From Elusimicrobiota bacterium (GTDB lineage Bacteria; Elusimicrobiota; UBA5214; JBBAAG01), in the NCBI GenBank assembly GCA_041658405.1, contig JBBAAG010000034.1, positions 1 through 30,223 on the forward strand: DNA of 30,223 bases, in the 5' to 3' direction. Below, in pieces: positions 7,467-16,612 of this stretch (position 1 is its first letter; the number at the start of each line of letters is the position of its first letter). The notes under the pieces were generated by a model. It had not been told where the DNA came from. It saw only the letters and a program-made list of their open reading frames with translations, and ran no database searches. A program made the position numbers and the translations under genes.

Positions 7467-10400
7467 ATGCCCCACGACATTATTGACAACTTAGAAACGA
7501 AGCTTGCAACCGAAATCAAGCGGTTCCTCAACGATTCGCAGCGCGCGAAGTTCGCGGTGGGATACTTTTTTATTTCCGGAATGAAGCCTATAATCTCAGA
7601 ACTCGCGCAACTCGAAGAAATTAAGTTGTTGATAGGAAGCAGTACGAACCGTAAAACCATCGAAGCTGTAGCGCTGGGGTATAAACGGTTGGATACCTGC
7701 ACCAACTTGTTCGAAAGCAAACAATACCTCACACCCGTTCAGGTAGGCGACGAGCTCGCGGAGAATAAACTTTCCACCCGCGCTGTGGTTGAAGGGTTGG
7801 CGCAAACTGATGATAACGAGAATCTTGTAAAACAAGTTGCGCGGTTTATTGAAACCGGTAAACTGAAGGTCAAGGTGTACCTGAAAGAACCCTTACACGC
7901 AAAAGCGTATATCTTTGATTTCCCGAAGGAACGCGCGTTTACCGGCGCAGCAATCGTCGGGTCGAGCAACCTCACGTTTGCCGGGTTGAATAGCAATACC
8001 GAACTCAACGTTGTGGTCCCGGGGAATGGCAACCACGAGAAACTGTCCACCTGGTTCGACCAGTTGTGGGATAATGCCGAAGATTTTAACGCAGAACTTT
8101 TGACCGAGCTCAACCTTTCCTGGGCGATTAACGAACCTACGCCGTACGAGTTGTACCTCAAGGTGATATACGAACTCGTGAAAGACCGTATTGGAACCGA
8201 AGACTCGATGGTTACGAACAAAATCCCGAAGTTGTTGTTGTTCGATTACCAAAAAGACGCGGTTGTACACGCAAAAAAGATTTTGGATAAATACAACGGC
8301 GTGTTTATCTCAGACGTTGTAGGGTTGGGTAAAACGTTTGTTACTTCAGCGCTGCTCGCGGAGTATTGGGAGAAAGAAGGCGCGCGCGCGTTGATAATCT
8401 GCCCGCCGAAATTAGTCAACAACTGGGTGCAGGTGACGTCCACTTTTGGCATCCCGATGCAGGGGCGGATCGTGTCTTCCGGCAAGCTCGAAGATTTGTT
8501 GGATGATACGCAGTTGATAAATGATACCACCATAGTGGTTGTGGACGAATCGCACCATTTTAAGTCGCATTTATCGCAACGGTATCAGGATTTAGCGGAA
8601 ATATTGTTTGGAAAAAAGGTTATACTTGTAACTGCCACGCCATACAATTTGTCAGCGGACGATATTTATCACCAATTAAAACTTTTCCATCCGCAGGAGA
8701 TAACGGATATCCCGATAGACCCGCCGAACTTGCGTAAATACTTTATTGCGGTTGACAAAAAAGAACGGGACTTGAAAGAACTGTTGTGGCACGTACTTAT
8801 CCGGCGGACCCGCAGGGACATTCAACGGCATTATCCGGAAGATATGAAAAAGAACAACCTCAAATTCCCGGAACGCAAGGGGCCGTTTAGGATAGATTAT
8901 AGTATCGACCAGGTATATCCCGGGATTTATGACGATATTGTAAAACTATTAAAAACCGTTAAGTATGCTCGGTACAACCTCGGGGCGTACGTAAAACCGG
9001 AGTGTAAAAAAGAACAGGAATTGAAACAACTCAGCAGTATATCGCCGCATATCAAAGCAATTATAAAATCAATAGTTCTCAAACGGTTCGAAAGCAGCTA
9101 TGTGGCGTTCCAAAAATCTATCCGCAACTTTATTGCTATTTACACCGCGTTTCTCCGCGCGGTGGATAAAGGCATAATTCCCGCCGGGCCAGAAGGCGAG
9201 GAGTTGATCGAATCGATGATTGATACGGATGACGCTGCGGTGTTAGCGCAATACGATGATTCGGATAACAAATATCAAGCCGGTAATTTTGATACTGCCA
9301 AAATGATGAAGGATTTAAATAACGACCTCGATGTGTTTAAACAGCTACTGGAGCTCGTAGAGACAATTGTGCCAAAAGAAGACGCGAAGCTTTCAAAACT
9401 ACTCACTGAACTGGATTCAAAACAAATTAAGGGTAAAAAAGCTATTATTTTCACTCAATATGAAGCGACCCAGCAGTATCTGACCGAACAGCTTAAGAGC
9501 CGGTATAGTAAAACCGAAGGTGTTTCCTCAAAAACGTTTGATCTGTCAAAGATAGTAAAAAGGTTCGCACCTAAGGCTAATCAAGTGAATATCAAAGAGT
9601 CGGATGAGATACAGATCCTTGTGGCGACTGATGTGTTGAGCGAAGGGTTAAATTTGCAGGATTGTAATATAATAATCAACTACGACCTCCACTGGAATCC
9701 GGTACGGTTAATCCAGCGCGTAGGAAGAATTGACCGGGTTACTACCGAGCATAATGAGATATGGACTTACAACTTTTTCCCGGAGAAAGAACTCGACCGC
9801 CATCTATCATTCACCGGAAAAGTGAAGAACAGGATGCAGGAAATCCACGATTTTATAGGGGAAGACGCTAAGTATTTAAGCCAAGACGAACAGTTGCAAG
9901 AGAATAAGTTTTTTAAGATATACGAAAACAACCCGACAGTATTAGATGATGATACCGGCGAGGTTGAGTCGACATTCGAGGACTATGCTCAGTTGATGAA
10001 GCAGTTGAAACTCGAGAAGCCCGCGATGTTTACAAAAATCCTGGAGTTACCCTCAAAAATACGTTCCTGTAAAGACTGGAAAAACTCCGGGATTGTTGCG
10101 TTTTGCAAGTACGGCGATTACTACAAGTTTTATCAGTATGACGAAAACAAGAATATTACTTCATTGGATCAAAGTGTTGCATTGAAAATATTGGAATGCA
10201 AGCCGGAGGCCGAAAGAAAACCGTTGCCGCAAGGGTTCAATTTTGTTGTTCAAAATATTGAAAAAATCTTTACCGCTGATATTATGAAAAGAAAGCAAGA
10301 TCTCGAGAATAAAGAAAATGATCCATTACTGAGAGCGTATCGTGATTTACTGCGCGGTTGCGCACGGGGTGCAAAGGACGAGGTTAAAACTAAAGTGTCC

Positions 10401-10601
10401 GAACTACAATCATTGTTGTTGAGTAAACCGTTATCGTTGGAGCAACGCAAACAAATGCGGAAGTTGAAACGCGAAACCTTTGATTCTGCAAAAATATTAG
10501 CGAAACTTGAATCTATTCTTAAAAAGAAGGGTGTTGAAACACCGCTGGAAGTTAAACAACAACCGGACATTGAAATAGTTTGTAGCGAAGGATTGGTTTG
10601 A
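7467..10601 (+). CDS. PLD-nuclease / SNF2-family helicase fusion
   Basis: A 1044-aa fusion. Residues about 1-190 form a phospholipase-D-type nuclease domain with one HxK motif (H144, K146) and GSSN (167-168) about 20 residues later; a single half-site implies dimerisation. Residues about 250-800 are a superfamily 2 SNF2-like motor: Walker A VGLGKT (K289), Walker B DESHH (D360-H364), TATPYN, motif V ATDVLSEGLNLQ and motif VI QRVGRIDR (750-757). The last 240 residues are charged helix. Such proteins, adjacent to Eco57I-like methylases, likely form the ATP-driven cleaving partner of a restriction-like system, translocating on DNA and cutting unmodified targets; this pairing is inferred. The base composition matches the methylase core, not the genes in between. 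The ribosome binding site is weak (AGAG, about 12 nt upstream). The stop overlaps the next start (TTGA). Confidence 0.88.
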   Translation: MPHDIIDNLETKLATEIKRFLNDSQRAKFAVGYFFISGMKPIISELAQLEEIKLLIGSSTNRKTIEAVALGYKRLDTCTNLFESKQYLTPVQVGDELAENKLSTRAVVEGLAQTDDNENLVKQVARFIETGKLKVKVYLKEPLHAKAYIFDFPKERAFTGAAIVGSSNLTFAGLNSNTELNVVVPGNGNHEKLSTWFDQLWDNAEDFNAELLTELNLSWAINEPTPYELYLKVIYELVKDRIGTEDSMVTNKIPKLLLFDYQKDAVVHAKKILDKYNGVFISDVVGLGKTFVTSALLAEYWEKEGARALIICPPKLVNNWVQVTSTFGIPMQGRIVSSGKLEDLLDDTQLINDTTIVVVDESHHFKSHLSQRYQDLAEILFGKKVILVTATPYNLSADDIYHQLKLFHPQEITDIPIDPPNLRKYFIAVDKKERDLKELLWHVLIRRTRRDIQRHYPEDMKKNNLKFPERKGPFRIDYSIDQVYPGIYDDIVKLLKTVKYARYNLGAYVKPECKKEQELKQLSSISPHIKAIIKSIVLKRFESSYVAFQKSIRNFIAIYTAFLRAVDKGIIPAGPEGEELIESMIDTDDAAVLAQYDDSDNKYQAGNFDTAKMMKDLNNDLDVFKQLLELVETIVPKEDAKLSKLLTELDSKQIKGKKAIIFTQYEATQQYLTEQLKSRYSKTEGVSSKTFDLSKIVKRFAPKANQVNIKESDEIQILVATDVLSEGLNLQDCNIIINYDLHWNPVRLIQRVGRIDRVTTEHNEIWTYNFFPEKELDRHLSFTGKVKNRMQEIHDFIGEDAKYLSQDEQLQENKFFKIYENNPTVLDDDTGEVESTFEDYAQLMKQLKLEKPAMFTKILELPSKIRSCKDWKNSGIVAFCKYGDYYKFYQYDENKNITSLDQSVALKILECKPEAERKPLPQGFNFVVQNIEKIFTADIMKRKQDLENKENDPLLRAYRDLLRGCARGAKDEVKTKVSELQSLLLSKPLSLEQRKQMRKLKRETFDSAKILAKLESILKKKGVETPLEVKQQPDIEIVCSEGLV

Positions 10602-11194
10602 TAAAACTAAAAATCTCTTCTTCCTTAGCATTATCCTGGGGAAGAATTAAAACTAAAACAATTTTGTTTGACCCCGCAATATTTGAGGTTGGATTTACTG
10701 ATCATTGTAATCTAACAAAATGTAATGCCGGGTGTTGCCGTCTAGGTGTGTATATAGATCAATATGAAGTTAATAGAATTATGCGGTACAAAAACAAAAT
10801 CGCTGGCCTGCTTGAGAGTAAGTATAAAGATCCATCCACTTGGTTTGTTGAAGAAAAATATGATAAAGATGCGCCGTCAACAAAGGTGTATGCAACCCGC
10901 GCAGATAATCAAGGCTGTATATTTCTTCTACCGGATAATAGTTGTGTATTACAAACTTATGCCACTAAGCGGGGATATCATAAATGGTACCTAAAACCGT
11001 TGAATTCAATAATGTTTCCGTTGGTGGTACAGGACGGTGTATTGACTATTGAACCAGTATTTAAGAATAAACTGTATTGTCAAAATACAAAGTGTCAAAC
11101 TAAAACGTTATTTGAAGGATGTAAAGAAGAAATTGTTTTTCTTATAGGTAATAAGAACTATTCTTTTCTTTCAGACAACGCTTCCGGGATGTAA
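10598..11194 (+). CDS. DUF3109/YkgJ-like cysteine-cluster protein
   Basis: A 198-aa protein starting at TTG 10598, overlapping the helicase stop by 4 nt (TTGA); GAAGGA stands about 5 nt upstream. It holds CNLTKCNAGCC (C37, C42, C46, C47), then GCIFLLPDNSCVLQTYA, then YCQNTKC and a further Cys, the layout of DUF3109 and the related zinc- or iron-sulfur-binding YkgJ-type family. Function in that family is not well established. The tight coupling to the helicase suggests it belongs to the defence operon, perhaps as a metal-cluster partner, but a housekeeping passenger cannot be excluded. Confidence 0.65.
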   Translation: MIKLKISSSLALSWGRIKTKTILFDPAIFEVGFTDHCNLTKCNAGCCRLGVYIDQYEVNRIMRYKNKIAGLLESKYKDPSTWFVEEKYDKDAPSTKVYATRADNQGCIFLLPDNSCVLQTYATKRGYHKWYLKPLNSIMFPLVVQDGVLTIEPVFKNKLYCQNTKCQTKTLFEGCKEEIVFLIGNKNYSFLSDNASGM

Positions 11195-11235
11195 TATAAT
11201 GAAATTGACGGTAACTAAAAGTAAATGATGATTTT

Positions 11236-14200
11236 ATGATAATAAAAAATGCAGGCACGAGAGTAATAGTATTATTTGCAATAATACTTGCTGCTATACC
11301 TATCGTATTCTCAGCTGAAGCTGTTTTTGACTCTAAGAGGTTAGGGGTGGTAGGGTATCTATTATCCGAACCATATATCATAGAGATAATGTCAAAAGAA
11401 CTGGGATTAACCCCAACCCAGGCTTCTGCGGTTAGTGATTTAGCAAGTTGGGAACGTGAACAGGATACAAAACTACGAAACCTTTCTTACAATAATTGTA
11501 GTGAGATGGAATTATTTGAAACACAAAGGTCTGTATTGAATGAACGGGAAGAAAAAGAAAGTCGTATTTCCTTAATTCTTGGCTCGCAATACTCCGGGTA
11601 CTCTAAATGGTTAGAAGAGCAGTGGTACATTGAATGGGATGAAACCCCGGTGCATGAAAAAGCTATTGCTCAGAATCCGGTTAAGAACGCGATGATTGGC
11701 CTTCGCCAGGCTATGGTTGATATAAACCATACGCCTTTATTGCCTGATAAAGAACGTAATAGTAGATTAGACGAACTAAAACAGCTTTATATCCAAACTA
11801 TTAATTCCGGTGATGCCCCGCCATCTATAAAACATGCACAAGAAAAGGTTCGTCGTGCAATAGAACAAATACAAGCGAAGAGTGCTGCTGGAATGACGTA
11901 CACAGTTTTTATGACTCAGTACGCTGGGTATACGTCATACGAAGTTTCACTCCCGCATTATAAAATTAAATTTTCAAGTCCAAAACGTTCAGTAATAATT
12001 CGCCGCGGTACTAAAACAGTTACTGTAACAGTCCGTGAAGCTGGCCCATGGAATATTTGTGATAATTACTGGGATGCAACAGGACGGCAGTGCGGGTCTG
12101 ATTTAGCACGGGGTATGCCCGAAGCACAGGCTGCGTTCCAAAAAGGTTATAACAGCGGGTATGGCTGCTACTTTTCGTGCTTGAATGGTAATACTAAAAG
12201 ATACCATGTTGGCAACCCAGCGGGATTAGATGCTACACCCAATGTTGCTGCAGCTTTGGGATTAGGATATGCTGCAAACGCGTGGGTACAACTTGAATTC
12301 CCGTGGTTAACCCCGCCACCGCCGGCAGTACCGGCTGCAGTGTCAGCATCTGATTCGGAATCAGGGTACGGAGTAACGTTAGCATGGTCCGCAGTAAGCG
12401 GAGCTACAGCGTATGATGTAGCGTTTAAATCGTCAGTCAGTGGTACGTGGCAGTATGCGATGGATTGTAAAAGCGCAAACGCTGGTAATATCGGCTGGCC
12501 CGCAAGGTATTATACACCGGGGCCTGGGCAGTACGATTTCGCGGTCCGTGCAAAAAACGCGTATGGTGTGTCAGCGTATAAGTATTTATACAAAGTTACG
12601 GTTCGTGACCAAACGTTCCCGGCAGTACCATCAGGATTATCCGCACAGGTGATGGGCTCAACGAGTATTAAACTTGCATGGAAGGCAGTTGCCGGTGCAA
12701 GCGGGTATACAATATATTGTTCAAAAGATTCTAAAGTTGTGAATGATAAGTGCTACAAAATTCTTCCGGCGGTATCTCCGGATAATAATCCCGCATGGGC
12801 AAACCTCGCATCAATCACTGACGGTATTCGTACGGACGGGTCGTATGCGTATGCAGCTGCAACACAATATTCTGCGGTATCTGTCCCGTTAGCGGCAAAT
12901 ACTAAGATACACAAATTTAATTTTAGGTTGTATGGCGGTGATAATCGTATATACAAAGAAATATTCCCGTTTTGGGCTAATACGACTACATACTATCCTT
13001 TAGGGCAAGGTAATTACCGTGCATATCGTACAGAAGGCGCAGTACGGTTAGCATCAGCGGCTGATGTCGCGTGCAGCCGAGTGGGTGTGGCATTCAAAGC
13101 ATTAGCCGGGAATACTTCAAATAGTGTCAATCACATTACCGCGATAGAAGCGCATGGCGGGTACTTAGTGAAAGTTGCCGGGGGAACAACCGCGGCGTAT
13201 ACTGTAAATAATTTAACTGCCGGGACAACGTATTATTTCCGTATAGACGCCTATCGTACGACAAGTCCGGAAGTGATCTCATATTCATGCCCGGTGATCT
13301 CTGCAGTAACAAAAGGTGATGTCGATACCACACCGCCCGGTATACCAACACTAGTATTACCGGCGAACAGCGGTACTGTAACAACGAGTTTACCAGTATT
13401 TGACTGGAGTGATATTACTGACGTAAGCGGCATAAAATATGAGTTACAGATTGATAGTAATACAGATTGCAGTAGTCCTTTGGTAACACAACAAAATCTT
13501 GTGAGTTCGCAGTACAAAACAATTTCAGTGTTAACCAATGGCACATATTATTGGCGGGTACGCGCAGTTGATGGTGCCGGGAATACAGGTGCATGGAGTA
13601 GTATATGGAGTGTGATTGTGAATGTAAACACAAATGATACCACCCCGCCAAGTAATCCAGCAACGGTTAACGCATGGGCAGATGAAAACAAAACGAAAGT
13701 ACTTATTGATAACGTATGGCAGAGTATAGACTCAGGCCCTTATCTAGAATGGGCTGGTGCTAGTGATACAGGTAGTGGTGTAAGCGGATATAGTATATAC
13801 TGGGGTACGAGCAGTACAGCCGATCCCGGGGTTGAGATAATGAAACCGGAAGCCACACCGGTATCATACTTTGCAACACCGGCAGTATCAGAAATCCCAT
13901 ACTTTTTAAGGATCCGCACCTGTGACAATGCGGGTAACTGGTCTTCAGCAACAACGTTGTATACGCTTAAATACGATAATACTTCGCCATTAGTCCCTGA
14001 GTTACTTTTTCCTGGCCGCAGCGAAAAATTTGTTGTTCATCGCCCGAGTTTCAGCTGGGCAAGTGTTATCGATATTTCAGGGATAAGTTATGAATTACAG
14101 GCAGATAATAATTCGGACTTCAGTAGTCCCGAATTATCAACAACCACAATAAGTACAGGGTATAGTATGCAAATAGATTTTGTAGATAGTCAATATTATT

Positions 14201-16596
14201 GGCATGTACGGGCTAAGGACGGGATTGGTAACACCGGAAACTGGTCGCGAACAGGGGTGTTTTATATAGACTCCACAGGGCCGTTACCGGTGACGGAGTT
14301 AACGGCAACACTGGAAAGCGGTGGTGATATAAAATTAATATGGCCTTCTGCGGTTGACTTAATCACGGGGGTAGTATCGTACTGTGTTTATCGTTCACAA
14401 CAGGCCGGTAGTATTGGTGTACAAATAAATGATGGTAGTGAAGAGAATATCTCGAATTATATTGACGCTGGGAGTAACCTCGCAGAAAATGTGACATATT
14501 ATTACACGATAGTACCTGTTGACAGTTTGGGGAATGTTACATTAACCGGAAATAACCAGGTAAGTGTGATATGCCAAAAACACGGGGTATCAATTTCGGG
14601 TATAAAAATTATTCCGGTATCATTTTCGCCTAATTATGATGATTTTAAAGATAGTACGACATTGAGTTATACATTAAGTCCCAGCGGGAAAGTTACGATA
14701 CAAGTATTTGATGGCGATATTGTGGTTGCAAACTTAGCAAAGAATGAACCAAAGCAGGCTGGAGTGAATACAGCAGTCTGGGACGGGTTGAATAATAATA
14801 AATTTGATGTCGAAGCGAAACGGTACAGGATTTGTATAACAGCTATAAGTGATGATGGAGCATCCTCAACCCCGCGGGATGTGTATGTTGATGTAGACTT
14901 AACTTTCCCGGAGATAAGTTCAATGACAGTAGTTATAAACCCGTTTTCTCCAAATAATGACGGGAATAGGGATTATACCACGATAAGTTATGATCTTTCA
15001 GAGGATGCGTATGTGGATATGAATATATATGATAGCAATAACAATTTGATCCGTAAGTTAGTTCCCTCGCAGTTTAGGGCAACAGGGATGCGTTACGAAA
15101 TCTGGGATGGTAAAGACGATGCCGGTATTGTAAAAGAAGGTAGTTATACAGTGATTATGTCAGCAATAGATGCAGCCGGGAATCGTAGTATAGAAAAAGA
15201 AGATGTATTGTCATTAGAATTGAGTTATGGATGGATAATGGGTTATGTTTACAACAGCAGCGCTGTAGGCGGTAACATTCTGCTGAACCGTATCAGCGGT
15301 GCGGTGTGTAGTGTAGACAGCAGCCATAATGTGACAAGTTCGGTGGATTCGCAACAAAAAGGTTTCTTTGCGTTTTATGGTTTATCTGCGGGTGAATATA
15401 CGGTTACAGTTAATGCAAAGTGGTACGAGGTAAAAAGTAAGGCGGTTACAGTATCCGCCGGTAAGGTAACATGGAGCAGTATAGACTTGATATACGTCGG
15501 CCGTGTGGATAATGAACCGCCTGAGATCCAGCATAACCCGATAACAGCAATAGGGTTGATGGGTGATAAAATAATTTTTTCTGGCTTGATAACCGATAAT
15601 CAGGTAGTTGCGGCAGTAAAGGTTGAATACAAATTTAGGTTCCGGGATGGTAGTGAATCAGAATTTAAAGAACGTGAGTTAACGCCGTACGATACGCAGT
15701 ACATAGGTGATATCCTGGGTGCTGAGGTAGAGGGTAGTGTGAGCAGTATACTTTATTGTATAAAAGCGTATGATAGTGACGAGAACGAGTCGGTTAGCCC
15801 GAGCGACGGTACGTTTTATGAAATACTTTATACAGAAGGGGTAAACCAAAAAGTTGATACTGCCGGGGGTAGAATAACTATTCCTGACGGTAATCCTGAT
15901 GACGGTAGGGTGGGGGTAATGTTTACACCCGGGGCATTGGATGGGCAGGTAATGGTGAGCATAACGCAAAAAGATCAGGCGAGCTTGCCATTGATTAAAA
16001 ACAAAGGGCTTATAGCCGGAGACATAGATAAGCCGGTAGCAGCGTATGAGTTTAATTCGACGGTAACAACATTAAACCAGCCTGCTGAGATAACATTATT
16101 ATATTTTGATGTAGATAATGACGGGTTGGTGGATGGAACGGAGATCGAAGAGTCGGGGTTACGGATATTCTGGTATGACGGCAATGACTGGCGGTATGTT
16201 GGCGGTGAAATAGATACTCTGAAGAATACAGTAACCGCGAAAGTAAGTCATTTCTCGGTATACGGTTTATTCCCGGTTTTAACAAACAGTACAGTACAGG
16301 CAGAACAGTATAAGCCATGGGAACGGGTAATCACGCCAAATAGTGACGGTAAAAACGATTTCGCGTGTTTCAACGGTATCAATAACTACTACGCATCATC
16401 GTCAATAGATAATAAGGGTTTACCAAAAGAGGTTAGGATATATGATTTAAGAAACCGCCTAATCCGTGCAATAGATAGTATAGATATCTGGGATGGTAAA
16501 GATAATGACGGTAATGCAGTTGAGTCCGGGGTTTATATTTACCAGTACGCAGTTAACGGTAAAGTTGTTACTGGAAGCATTGTTGTAGCGAAATAA
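11236..16596 (+). CDS. Giant secreted multidomain protein with DPBB-like head
   Basis: A 1786-aa secreted protein. Signal peptide at about 1-27 (hydrophobic core, cleavage after VFSA). Residues 30-230 are charged helix. Residues about 235-355 carry VTVTVREAGPWN and, later, NPAGLDATPNVAAALGLG, which resembles the RGP...IDLS pattern of RlpA/expansin-type double-psi barrels. Then follow fibronectin type III folds (from 359 and 461; the second holds a roughly 150-residue discoidin-like insert at about 515-640), Ig/FnIII-like modules near 697, 801, 917 and 1014, FlgD-like 'SPN.DG' modules near 1117 and 1226, a carboxypeptidase-regulatory-like fold near 1331, a sheet domain near 1426, a ZU5-like part near 1544, an EF-hand-like loop (DVDNDGLVDGTE) near 1624, and a CHU_C/FlgD-like C-terminus (1694-1786). 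It probably acts at the cell surface on glycans. A possible -10 (TATAAT, 11195-11200) precedes it. It is a paralogue of the convergent neighbour. Confidence 0.85.
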   Translation: MIIKNAGTRVIVLFAIILAAIPIVFSAEAVFDSKRLGVVGYLLSEPYIIEIMSKELGLTPTQASAVSDLASWEREQDTKLRNLSYNNCSEMELFETQRSVLNEREEKESRISLILGSQYSGYSKWLEEQWYIEWDETPVHEKAIAQNPVKNAMIGLRQAMVDINHTPLLPDKERNSRLDELKQLYIQTINSGDAPPSIKHAQEKVRRAIEQIQAKSAAGMTYTVFMTQYAGYTSYEVSLPHYKIKFSSPKRSVIIRRGTKTVTVTVREAGPWNICDNYWDATGRQCGSDLARGMPEAQAAFQKGYNSGYGCYFSCLNGNTKRYHVGNPAGLDATPNVAAALGLGYAANAWVQLEFPWLTPPPPAVPAAVSASDSESGYGVTLAWSAVSGATAYDVAFKSSVSGTWQYAMDCKSANAGNIGWPARYYTPGPGQYDFAVRAKNAYGVSAYKYLYKVTVRDQTFPAVPSGLSAQVMGSTSIKLAWKAVAGASGYTIYCSKDSKVVNDKCYKILPAVSPDNNPAWANLASITDGIRTDGSYAYAAATQYSAVSVPLAANTKIHKFNFRLYGGDNRIYKEIFPFWANTTTYYPLGQGNYRAYRTEGAVRLASAADVACSRVGVAFKALAGNTSNSVNHITAIEAHGGYLVKVAGGTTAAYTVNNLTAGTTYYFRIDAYRTTSPEVISYSCPVISAVTKGDVDTTPPGIPTLVLPANSGTVTTSLPVFDWSDITDVSGIKYELQIDSNTDCSSPLVTQQNLVSSQYKTISVLTNGTYYWRVRAVDGAGNTGAWSSIWSVIVNVNTNDTTPPSNPATVNAWADENKTKVLIDNVWQSIDSGPYLEWAGASDTGSGVSGYSIYWGTSSTADPGVEIMKPEATPVSYFATPAVSEIPYFLRIRTCDNAGNWSSATTLYTLKYDNTSPLVPELLFPGRSEKFVVHRPSFSWASVIDISGISYELQADNNSDFSSPELSTTTISTGYSMQIDFVDSQYYWHVRAKDGIGNTGNWSRTGVFYIDSTGPLPVTELTATLESGGDIKLIWPSAVDLITGVVSYCVYRSQQAGSIGVQINDGSEENISNYIDAGSNLAENVTYYYTIVPVDSLGNVTLTGNNQVSVICQKHGVSISGIKIIPVSFSPNYDDFKDSTTLSYTLSPSGKVTIQVFDGDIVVANLAKNEPKQAGVNTAVWDGLNNNKFDVEAKRYRICITAISDDGASSTPRDVYVDVDLTFPEISSMTVVINPFSPNNDGNRDYTTISYDLSEDAYVDMNIYDSNNNLIRKLVPSQFRATGMRYEIWDGKDDAGIVKEGSYTVIMSAIDAAGNRSIEKEDVLSLELSYGWIMGYVYNSSAVGGNILLNRISGAVCSVDSSHNVTSSVDSQQKGFFAFYGLSAGEYTVTVNAKWYEVKSKAVTVSAGKVTWSSIDLIYVGRVDNEPPEIQHNPITAIGLMGDKIIFSGLITDNQVVAAVKVEYKFRFRDGSESEFKERELTPYDTQYIGDILGAEVEGSVSSILYCIKAYDSDENESVSPSDGTFYEILYTEGVNQKVDTAGGRITIPDGNPDDGRVGVMFTPGALDGQVMVSITQKDQASLPLIKNKGLIAGDIDKPVAAYEFNSTVTTLNQPAEITLLYFDVDNDGLVDGTEIEESGLRIFWYDGNDWRYVGGEIDTLKNTVTAKVSHFSVYGLFPVLTNSTVQAEQYKPWERVITPNSDGKNDFACFNGINNYYASSSIDNKGLPKEVRIYDLRNRLIRAIDSIDIWDGKDNDGNAVESGVYIYQYAVNGKVVTGSIVVAK

Positions 16597-16612
16597 AGCT
16601 TATTAACTTTGC

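Noticed and set aside
1..11194. DISARM or BREX assignment for the defence island
   Set aside because: Methylase, helicase and PLD functions are present, but DrmA and DrmB (DISARM) and PglZ, BrxC and BrxL (BREX) are not seen, and PLD and SNF2 are fused in one chain.
16102..16140. Dockerin domain
   Set aside because: A single EF-hand-like loop without the second repeat or the linking helices; more likely a loop in a larger fold.
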